DNA from: Chaunax sp. Z400
Taxonomy: Eukaryota > Chordata > Actinopteri > Lophiiformes > Chaunacidae
Assembly: GCA_037577475.1 (NCBI GenBank)
Contig: CM075187.1
Location: 22,102,810 to 22,166,809 of the forward strand
Length of the DNA: 64,000 bases
Direction of reading: 5' to 3'
Notes under the pieces: model-generated
What the model was told of the DNA's origin: nothing
What the model saw: the letters and a program-made list of their open reading frames with translations, nothing else
Database searches by the model: none
Part shown: piece after piece, positions 40,019 through 49,647 of the stretch
Numbering within the stretch: the first letter of the stretch is position 1
Layout of the letters: each line of letters begins with the position of its first letter
Position numbers and translations under genes: made by a program

Positions 40019-43000
40019 AAGTACATCACGGTATCCACAATCTCCAAATTTCAAATTTCAGCCAGTGGAATGATCAGTGATCAGGGCCACTTCAAGAGGA
40101 CCAATCAGATTTCATCTGGGCCCAATGTCCCTGTCGCCCTGCCACTGGATTCAGCCATGCAAAACCTATTAATTAAGTTTGGATAAGACATTCATGTTCC
40201 CTTCAGGATAAAGTTTAAGTTTGGCGATTTTTCATCTAGTGTCAAATATTAGTTTGTCCAGTATATAAGACAAAACACCTTCAAATCTAATAACATTCCC
40301 ATCAGCCATAGCTGAAATTAGCTAATGTTAGCAAGCTAACACACTGACACAAAGATGGTAAACATGATGATCTTCATGATAGTGACGCTGTGAGGCTTTA
40401 ATTAGTGCTTTGGGCTACATGCTAATACCAAAAAGCTAATATGATCACACTAACAATGCCAACATGCATTCCTGCTCATTTTTATATTGCCATTAAATGT
40501 CTTCTACAGGTCGTTTTTGTGGGTCATTCATGTCGGAGATAACGCTCCAGCGGTTAATTAATTAGGACGGGAAATACTGCTTGCTTTTCCACACACAGAT
40601 TAGGATTTCTGCTTTCTGCTTAGACATTGAATACAGTAATTACTTTTGTCTGACAAGGCTAATCACATAACAGACTTTAGAATTTGGCTCCCTGACAAAA
40701 AAAACACTTTGTTTCACATAATCAAATTCTACTGTGAATAGAGAATAAGGTGGTCAGAGAGAATAACATCAACTGTGAATCTGACTGAATCATTGCTTGT
40801 CACACTCAGTATACATCTGAATGATACACTGAATCAGAATATAATAAAGTTCATGAATTGCCTGAATGAGAAGTATTCACACTCTGATACTGAAGCGGCT
40901 GAAGACACTGACAGTGCAGTTCAGTGTATTGAAATGACCTTAACAAAGATTCACACAGAGTCCTAGTTCAGACTGAAATAAACTGATAATACCTTTCTGT
41001 CTCAAGGACGCACAGAGACGACCATGACATCAGCGATTTTCAATGATAGGGCTTTGCGTGCAGAGCTGCTTCGACTCTGGTTTAATCTTGGCAGCCAGAG
41101 ACATTATGCAACAAGGACCTTCTTAATCAATGAGCCACTATTGCATTGGATCTAATCACTGTGTCCCAGCCGGAGCTTATCTAAACATACGGTATCTTGT
41201 CATCTATGAGGAAAGAGCACCACAGCCCTTTGGACATCATGTGATCCTCTATCACCCTGTAGATATGGGACACTAAATCCAGACAAATTTATTTATGAAG
41301 CACTTTTGAGAGTCTCATCAAAGAGGAAATTCACAGAAAGAGGAGTGGAGGTTTGGATGTAAGGATCAATAAAAAAAATCTTGTTATCATTAGCAGGATG
41401 GATCCTCTTCTTATATTCCTGCATAGCTGCAGGTAGATGTTTTTAACTCAAGGACAACGTGGGTCAGACCTTTACCTAAGTATCTGTAGCTGGTGCTGGT
41501 GGGGCAGGAAGACAAAGAGACAATCTAAACATGCTCTTCTTCTTCTTTAGCACGTGTGTTCAACCAAACTACCTAAAAATAAATACAAGGTTAAAGTTGA
41601 AGTTGACATGTTCCATGAAATCACACATGGCTGACAGGTTTGCAAGTAGAACCTGGAGTATAACTTCTCAGTGTGATTTTCATTACGGTTGTAGCAAATT
41701 AGTTCATAGATTATTAATTCATTAATTATAGGGGTTAGAATACGAATATGAATACTGTAGGCTACTGTTAACACAAACAATGGAAACACCAAAGATGTGG
41801 AAACATTGTTCCTGTACCACTGAGGTGTATTACAGTAAACCTGCTCAGCAAATAGTAGATTACGAAGTATTGTTTCCACAATGGAAGAAATAAGGAGGAA
41901 AGAACAGCCGCCTTATTTTAAACTATGTAATTTTTGACATTAGACTTTGAGTTTTGAAGCATTTGAAGAAGAGGGACACTTTTTTTTACACCACAAAGGA
42001 ATACATAATGCTTAAAATCATCTGAGAGCATGGAAATCAGACTTTATTTTTTCATTCGGATGAAAGATAAGGCTCAACCAGTGGCAGACTCAGCTTGTCT
42101 GAAGAGAAGGGGCAAAATAAATAAATCAATGAAAAGGCCATCAGGTGTAAGCCTATGCGGTGGGGCATCAATGCTATTGTGAAATAGCTACATACCCTGG
42201 TTAGGATTAAAACTGTTTTATGATGTGATTCAGATATTATAACTACTTCAGTAATGAAAACACACAGTGATCTATGAACTATTTAACGATTTAGAGGCAC
42301 ATCGAGGCCAACTAATTTCTAGCATATAGGGCAGCCTATCACATTTTCTCCACTGGAAGGGCACCCTAGAGGGCTTTCATCAAGCTATCTTGCATGTTGG
42401 ACCACACTAGGGGAACATAATCATATTCTATCTTCCATAGAAGCATCCAAGATGGCAGTTTTGAGGTCTCACCCAATGAGACCATCTGTGGGCTCAACAC
42501 AAAGCATGCAAAAAACATTTATAAAAAAGTACAAACGTATTGCAATACAATTCCAGGTGGTATCTGATTGGCTTTTATTCAAATTATTTATAGAGCTGTA
42601 TGCTACAATTTAAACACATCTAAATATTATTGTTAAACCAAGGCATTCAGGTGTCTTATTTCATAAAAAATAAGGACATATCTATAGAAAATAGGTTTCA
42701 ATTTTTTGGATCCAGACCACCAGTTTTTTGCCAGTGGAACCTGCCACCAGCGACAGTGGTTGTACTGGTCTGCTCCCAATGAGAATGAATGAAATTGGAG
42801 GGAAATACAATGTTTAGTCAAGAAGACCAGTCATGCTCAGTCAACCACTGTACTCTCCTGTAAGAGTTTTGAACTTTTTAATTTGGAATACTTCATTTCA
42901 GGAGCTTTGTGTGTGGTTGTATTTTCTTCATTGAGTCTTTCCTTTATCAAGAACACATCAGATTCAAACTCGGCAACAGAAGAGTGTAGACACCGGGTCA

Positions 43001-43933
43001 ACGGGCGAGGAGCTGCTGCAGCTCTCTCCTGTTTATTGCAGGTCATAAGTCTGCAGGGAGGTTTTAAAGATCAGCACACAGTGCAGGCAGCGTCACTGCA
43101 GGAGGAACCTGTCGAGGTAAAAACTGCTTCTCTATATACAGTATGAATGAAGTCTGAGCTCATATTTCTAATTAACAACAATCGATATCATTAAACTATC
43201 TGATTCGTTTCCTACAGTATAAGAAATTGATTGAGATGGAAGTTTTATAATACATGTTAACCAAGTTCTGAATGTTAATTAAATGTTTTCCTCATCATAT
43301 GATAAATATGTCAAACTCAAGTATACAATCATATAACTATATATTTTATTATACTTTATTAAGTTGATATCTACTGGTATATCAACCAGAGTCAACAATA
43401 CATGGACCTGAAATATTTGAATCTAAAAATAATTAGAACATGCTGTAAATTTTTTTCCTATTGTGACTATTTTTTTTTTTACAATAGAGGGTATCCAGTA
43501 TTATCGTATCTATCATAATTGTTTGTCCATTAATTGTCCATTAATTTCCTTAATTTAATTTCATCTTTTTTTTCCATTTTGGTAATTCAGGTGATGCAAG
43601 TTTAACAGTATTGTTATGGAAACTGGGGTCAATTTTTTTGCAAAATTGAAAATTCTTCACTACATAATCTGATAGTTTGACATAAATTCATGCTTTACTA
43701 TTAAAAGATCATTTTTAGACCTACTTCTAAAAACAGAAATTGAAATTTTATTTTTGTCATTAACCATGGGAGTTGCACACAGAGCAATTGCAACACCATC
43801 AACAGAATTTAGCCAACTGCTACAGTATATGTATAGCAGTCCCTTATCACCTATATTGGTCTTTGCATTAACAACAAAATCATGCCTTAAATTCCCACTG
43901 ATGCTGACATACCAGTTGTTTCCCTGTGTCCAG
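40017..43933. other. Intergenic between the two natterin-like genes
   Basis: 40300-40500 has GCTAATGTTAGCAAGCTAAC and similar words of a dispersed fish repeat. A non-coding first exon of natterin-like gene 2 is expected here; a possible donor is CTGTCGAG/GTAAAA at about 43117, without a clear TATA box. No other gene was recognised. Confidence 0.4.
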
Positions 43934-45245
43934 ATGAGGTGGTGTGTTGCTGTTGTCTTTGCAGTGCTGCAGCTCTGCAGCCCAGCACTGCAGGCTGACC
44001 AACTGCTCTACATCTCACAGCTGCATGAAAAACCCAGTGAGTTCCATCATTATACAACAGATTTATCAAGTCAGGCCGTCTAATAGATAGCTGAATTAAA
44101 ATGTATGTTTCATACCAGAAGTTACAACCTGTTTCTTTCTGTCTTGTCATGTAGAGCCATGGCTTAACCCCACACTTGAAGATGTTGTCCCTTCTCGGGA
44201 AGCCATCAAACCTCCTCAAATTAGAGAGATCCCAGACACTGAGATGACCTTTGACTCCTTCCCTATGTTTAGTGAGCATGTCAACCTCAAGTGGGTCTCA
44301 TGGAACGGTTCCCTCCCAAATGGCGCTGTCGCCATCTTCAACGGCTACACTGAACGCACTGACTACGTGTGCAAGGTCAACTGCGAGGCAGGCTTCTACA
44401 CTCCCAGTAAAGGGAACTTCTGCCAGTACCCATACGCCGACAAAGAGTATGCATCCTCAAAGTTTGAAGTGCTGGTCAACGTGGACCACTTTGAGTTCCT
44501 GGAGTGGGTTGAAGATTCCTATGGGTCAGTCCCCCATTATGCCGTCAAGACTTGCCCCTACTCAGACATCTATGTGGGCAAAAACAAGTATGGTCTTGGC
44601 AAAGTGGTGACCCAACACGAGGCTTTCTTCCTTCCCTATGAGGGTGATGAGTACTGGTACAAGAGCTATCAGGTTCTCGCTATCAACAGAGACAGCTACA
44701 GCCAGCACATCTCCCATGTGGAGTATAACATTGACCAGATGGAGCTGTTCCACCATCCTCCAGAGGCCCTGAAGCTCGCCAAAGTCACCAACCTGGAGTG
44801 CGGAAGTGTGGAGAAGATAGTGAAGCTGGAGAAGACCAGCACAGTTGAGAAGACCTGGGACATTGGTAGAGAGACCCGTAATGGCTCCATCTCCACCATG
44901 AAGGCCAAAGTGCCCATCCTCGGGCCGGGGACTGTGGACTTCACCAAGGAACAGACCATGAGTTTCTCTGAGGGAACTAAAATGGTGGAATCTATCAGTC
45001 ACTCCGTCTCTGTGGACCTGGTGGTCCCACCCAACTACTCCTGCGCCGTGAGGATGGAAGGCAGGAAGATGACGGCTGACATCCCTTTCACTGGCAGGCT
45101 GAGCAGGACCAATCACAACGGAGACACCCACTGGACCTACATCACAGGCACCTATGACGGCGTGAGTGTTGGCGAGATCAATGCTGTTGTGGAGAGATGT
45201 CAGCCGGTGACTGATGCTGTTCCCTGCTCCCCAGCTGAGAACTGA
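43934..45245 (+). CDS. Natterin-like protein 2 (DM9 + aerolysin-like)
   Basis: Coding exons 43934-44036 and 44155-45245 (TGA stop 45243-45245) are joined in phase 1 and give 397 residues. As in the first natterin-like gene, the ATG directly follows an acceptor (GTGTCCAG) and the only coding intron splits the sequence just after the signal/pro-region. The intron is much shorter here (118 bp versus 564 bp). Domain order is the same: signal peptide (about 1-21), DM9-type half with WNGSLPNGAV and VGKNKYGLGKV, then the aerolysin-like half with a PPNYSC element and final Cys pair. The two proteins align almost end to end but differ at many positions, so this is an old tandem duplication compared with the kinase duplication downstream. 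Extra N-glycosylation sequons (NGS at two places) are visible. It is intact; the exact substrate or target is unknown. Confidence 0.92.
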
Positions 45246-45306
45246 TCCTCGGTCTGTTGATCCTACCGCTGAAAAGACAAATGTTAATAAGAAATAGACC
45301 TTTCCA

Positions 45307-45312
45307 AATAAA
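45307..45312 (+). promoter_or_regulatory. Poly(A) signal of natterin-like gene 2
   Basis: AATAAA lies 62 bases after the stop codon. Confidence 0.7.
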
Positions 45313-45689
45313 ATGCATTTTCAAGGAGTTTATTTGTTGTCTTCTTCTAACTGAGGTATTTTATTGCTGTCACTGACTCAAACCTTGAAAGTTACTTTCA
45401 GATGAGTTATTTCACATACCTGTCCAGTATTCATACAAAAGTATGCTATTTTTAAACTGAAATTAACTTTAGTCAAAGGTTTGAATGTGAATTTGAATGA
45501 ATTTGAATTAAATCAATCCATCTTGGACTCCTACCTTGAGTTAAAATACACTTCCAAGGCCTTCATGACTTTAGTATATATCGCATTTAAATTGTGTATT
45601 TTACAGAATTAATGGATTGAGTATTAAGTGATCATTTTAATTGCTAATTAGTTCCTAACTTGTGTGAAATGGACAGCAGTGTTGTGTAG

Positions 45690-45900
45690 TAACACTGTTG
45701 CCTACCAAAATTGCCATATAGGTGAACCGATGACTCTAAATTGCCCATAAGTGTGAATGTGAGCATGGATGGTTGTTTGTCTCTCCAAGTCTCTGCCCTG
45801 TCATGAACTTGTGACCTGTCCAGGGCGTACTCTGTCTTTCGCCCAATGTCAGCTAGGATAGGCTCCAGCCCCCCATTAACTGGCTATGGATAAGTGGTAA
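45690..45900 (+). mobile_element. tRNA-derived SINE, internally deleted
   Basis: The body words ATGACTCTAAATTGCCCATA, GTGACCTGTCCAGGGCGTAC and ATGTCAGCTAGGATAGGCTC match the 27031 element. The promoter-bearing head is degraded. Confidence 0.7.
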
Positions 45901-45902
45901 TA

Positions 45903-46080
45903 TACTGTAAAATCTAATAAGTTGAGTTACTTAAAAATATTATGCAAACTCATTGCCTTAGATAAGTTAAGAAAAGTAAACTTGAGATTTCGAGTGTGCA
46001 ATACTTAGACCAACTTCTTTATTTGTGTGTGTAACACTTAGATTAGCTTGCTTACTGTTATTGTAATAACTAAATCCTAG
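45903..46080. mobile_element. MITE-like fragment (ACTGTAAAAT end)
   Basis: It begins TACTGTAAAATC and continues AAGTTGAGTTACTTAAAAAT. The mirrored end ATTTTACAGTGTA occurs at 47567 and 58354. Such GTTGAGTTA-rich elements with ACACTGTAAAA ends are widespread short non-autonomous DNA transposons in fish. Confidence 0.45.
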
Positions 46081-46334
46081 ATCCTAAAAAGTATTGTAGC
46101 CCGCTGAAATTTCTTATGGCATGAATTTGCTTTGTGTTTTGTGCTCTGGAGTGCTTTGTTATACAATACATCACACTACTTTATTTTATCCTCCTCTTGC
46201 ATCACCCAGGCGGGACGTCACTAACCGTGTGAGAGATTTAACTCTTGATGCAGTGGTGTTGTATAACGAAACATTTGAAATATTTCTAAAGAACTAATTA
46301 CTACTTAAGCAGAAGACATCACACAGAGGTCACA

Positions 46335-46450
46335 CATGCAAGTGTCTTTAATAAATCAAATGCCAAGCTTTCGGTCACAGGACCTTCGTCGGGGCAGAAC
46401 AATTATCACAAACAGAGACAAGTTCATATAAAAGCAAAAGCATCAATCCA
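46335..46450 (-). mobile_element. Penelope-like element terminal fragment with hammerhead-like core
   Basis: The minus strand across 46369-46393 reads CCGACGAA, then GGTC-CTGT-GACC (a 4-bp stem with a tetraloop), then GAAA, followed by GCTTGGCATTTGA. This is the layout of a hammerhead ribozyme (CUGANGA, stem II, GAAA) and its downstream GTTGGCATT-type word, as known in terminal repeats of Penelope-like retroelements. The conserved U of CUGANGA is C here, so it is probably not catalytic. Confidence 0.5.
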
Positions 46451-47316
46451 GTCAGCAGGATGAGTTCCACCTGTGCTGGGTTTCCAATGCTCTGCTGGGA
46501 GTTGCAGTCCAGCAGACATATTTGTAGTCCTCAAACTGCACATATGTAGACCCACAATAGATGGGAAATACAGTGCGTATGAACTTGTATCTGTTTAACG
46601 AGTTTTAAAGCATAATGTTGTGGGAGTAATATCACAGAGTTAAGGGTCCTCAACATCCGGGACTTTGGACAGGTACCTCATTAATTTGACTGTCGCCTCC
46701 GCCATTTTTTTCCACTCGTTTCGAGCATGAGGACAAGCTGGTGAGTATCACATAATTACTTAATTAGTTTTCAGGCAGCTGTTGCTGCAGTCTACACGTC
46801 GAGCACGATACTGAATCCCAAATTGCTCCAAAATGCTGTTCCATTGGTGTGTGGATGATTATCGCTCCTGATAAGCCGGTGGCACTTTGCATGTTAGCCT
46901 CTGCCACCACTGTATGAACGTGTGTGTGAGAAGGTGAATGCTCGCTTGTGTTTATTAAGTGTTTTGAGTGGCTGGTCAGACTAGAAAAATGCTATATAAG
47001 TCATTTTTATTGTCAAAGAAGCCACTAAAAGTTATTATCAAATTTAAAAGCTTCGATTATGAAGCAGTAACATCAGGAAATGTTGGGTTTTCACCAGAAG
47101 TAACATAACAACTCCTTCAGCTGAAAATGAACATGATGAAACAGTCAAATAAAGCAGACATCTGAAAGAACAAACAGGGCAGCAGGAGAGAAACTAAACT
47201 TCAAACCACAGAGATCTACATGCTATAAAAGACTTTGAAAAGACTTTAAAAATATCTTTTTGACTGGGGTCTCACAACACACACTTGACAGAGTGAAGGA
47301 AGTCTGAAAAATGAAA
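46451..47316. other. Sequence upstream of the first duplicated block
   Basis: Single-copy in this window as far as I can see; no exon was recognised. Confidence 0.4.
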
Positions 47317-47349
47317 AATTTGTGGGGTACTTAAGTACAAGAGTAATAT

Positions 47350-47567
47350 TCTTAGTTACATTGTGGGATGTAACTACGTACTGAAAAAAGCAAAAGTTCC
47401 TAGTACTTAGTTTGTTTAAATGAACCAAACTCAAGTAAACTGAGTTTGACGGTTTTCTTGATGCCAAAAAAGTAACTAAAATTAAATGAGTGTTATTAAG
47501 TTGATAAAAACTGAGTTAGGTCAACTTGGTATTTCTGATTAAATTCAATCTTACATTTTACAGTGTA
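47350..47567. mobile_element. MITE-like fragment at the left of duplicated copy 1
   Basis: TTAAGTTGATAAAAACTGAG is followed by CATTTTACAGTGTA, ending at 47567. The end mirrors the TACTGTAAAATC start at 45903. The same fragment in copy 2 ends at 58354. Confidence 0.4.
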
Positions 47568-47980
47568 GAAAACGGATGGATAGGCATGTACAATGCACAC
47601 AGAGGGAGAACAATGGGGGTCAATAGGTACCCACAGCTATTTTTTGACCTGGAGCCTCCAGTTGAGTTAGTCTGGCCCATGCCCACCTCTACAGTACACA
47701 GCGTATTTCTTATTTTTTTAACAAGACCAATGTGGAAATGGGTGATTTAATATATTCCTGTTACGCTTACCAGAATTTATTATGCAGTTCAACCAGTGCA
47801 ATAATCCTGCTCCTGTGCAGTATCCAAGTCACTTTATGTACAGACTGCCATATTTTCTATTTTCCTATCTAATACTGTTATCATTCTGACGATTCTGATT
47901 CTGATTCTGATTCCGATTCAATTCCTATCCAACAATGTTGAAGAAAGAAGAAGAAAGTGATGCAGACTCCTCATCCATAC

Positions 47981-48150
47981 CTGGATCTTCCTCAAAATTT
48001 AATCAACTCTTCCTTGACCCAAGATCCACCCGTACACAAAGTGTCATCAATGACAACATTTTGAGATTTCTTGTGGACAAATAAACAGACAAGCAAACAA
48101 AAAAACAAGCAAGGACAATCACAGAACTTCCCCCAACGAGGGTTTGAGGA
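47981..48150 (+). mobile_element. RTE-like LINE 3' tail in copy 1
   Basis: CTGGATCTTCCTCAAAATTT and GACCCAAGATCCACCCGTAC are followed by ACAAAGTGTCATCAATGACA and a run of ACAGACAAGCAAACA units. This is a more complete form of the tail seen at 18270; its twin is 58766-58935. Confidence 0.55.
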
Positions 48151-48639
48151 GGTCATGAAAAGCAGACTTTAAATGTATTTTAGATGTCTGAATGCTGTTA
48201 CAATTACATGGCTTTTGACAGCTTGATGTCAAAGCTGTGATCAGCTGATCCAGGGTATTGGTATTGCTCCTTACATTGACCTTAATAAACAGATCAGCCA
48301 GAAAAGACTACCAAATTAAATACAGCGTTGTTATCCACGTTACAAAATTCACTGTCTTCCATTACAGTTGTTGAGTTATGGCAGGCAGAACCAGCACACT
48401 TCTGATACATAATAATCTTATTTATCCAAATGACTTGCACACAGTAAAGTAGCTTTTACATATAGGAAGAGAGAGCTCTGACATCAGACTATTACTAATA
48501 ATGGCAGATACCTCTTAGGTATTAGAATCAATACTGATCAACATGTCCTTAGAGAGACACTAAACCACAAGCAGCAGCAGTCTCTTTACATTTAGCATCA
48601 TCAGGTCAGACATTCAGCTGTATGTTTGAACATAAAAGG

Positions 48640-49233
48640 AAACATTCATAAATAAATAGGTTAATAAATAAATAAATAGGTTTTTCTTCACAAACAGAAG
48701 GATCTCTGCCTCGTCACCAGATAGTCGGCTTCTTCTCTCATCTGCCACACGTCCAGCCAAGCTAAACAAATGCTCACCATCAACGCTTCAACGCCTTTTC
48801 TTTTTCTTATGAAAGATAGAAGAAGCTTGTGGCTGGATCTGTGCTGTTGCTATCATTAGCTGCTCCGCTAACATTAGCTTTTTGAATATGTTCCTGGGTG
48901 CGATTATTTTTTTAACTGTCTGATTAAGTTTGTTGTTCAAACTTTTTAAGGGTTGTTCCTCTCGGGCGTATCTTGGTCTTAAGTGTCATACAAACTGGGA
49001 GCTTTGTGTTTTCTTCATTCACTGTGAAATAATTCCACACTGGTGATGGCGTGTTTGTAGCTGTTGTAGCTAATGCTTGTATGTGCTTGTGACACATGGT
49101 GCGTGTGACGTACAGTAAGGGTGCTAATCTGCCACGGAAGCGGCCAAATACTGAAACTGCTCAGCCATTCAACAGTCATAGCGAAGTGAGCCTCCTGGCG
49201 AGATCATTTGACCAACCGATCGGTGCACCACTA
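48640..49233 (-). mobile_element. hAT transposon remnant in copy 1
   Basis: The minus-strand frame 48778 to 48678 encodes the hAT C-terminal dimerisation domain (EHLFSLAGRVADERRSRLSG, then EILLFVKKNL), matching the family pattern FSxAGxxxxxRRxxLxxxxxxxLLFxxxNL. The minus strand begins at 49233 with TAGTGGTGCACCGATCGG, like the terminal inverted repeat of fish hAT elements. Only about 450 bp separate this end from the transposase C-terminus, so most of the transposase is deleted. The other terminus was not found. Confidence 0.75.
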
Positions 49234-49647
49234 CAATAAATATGCTACTGGGTAAATGTATTAGTTTTTAGGTGATTTGCTATTAAGGTGACCTCCCAGA
49301 AACAAACTGGGACCTTTACCATACAGTCATTCATCCTCAAACTTTATCCAGTTCACTTGGCACTTACTTTTCTCATAATGTCCACATGGGAACACAGCAC
49401 TAAGACCAGTTAAATTTAGCTTGAGTTGGCTCAGCATTTCTGGAATCCAAGTAATTTGCTTTCTTTCTGAGTGAGATAATTAGATGGACATCAAAGGAGA
49501 AATTACGCAATCGAACTTAAACTCATTAGATAAATGTGCTTTGATCTATACCCTATAAGTTTATTTCACATAGCACTAACACAGAAACGCACAACAGTCA
49601 TAGCCAGCCATACACAGACAGGCAGTCTTACTGAGACAACTTCAAAT

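Noticed and set aside
44562..45131. 189-codon minus-strand open frame
   Set aside because: It is antisense to the natterin-like gene 2 coding exon. The sense frame has a full domain structure and splice plan; the antisense frame has none.
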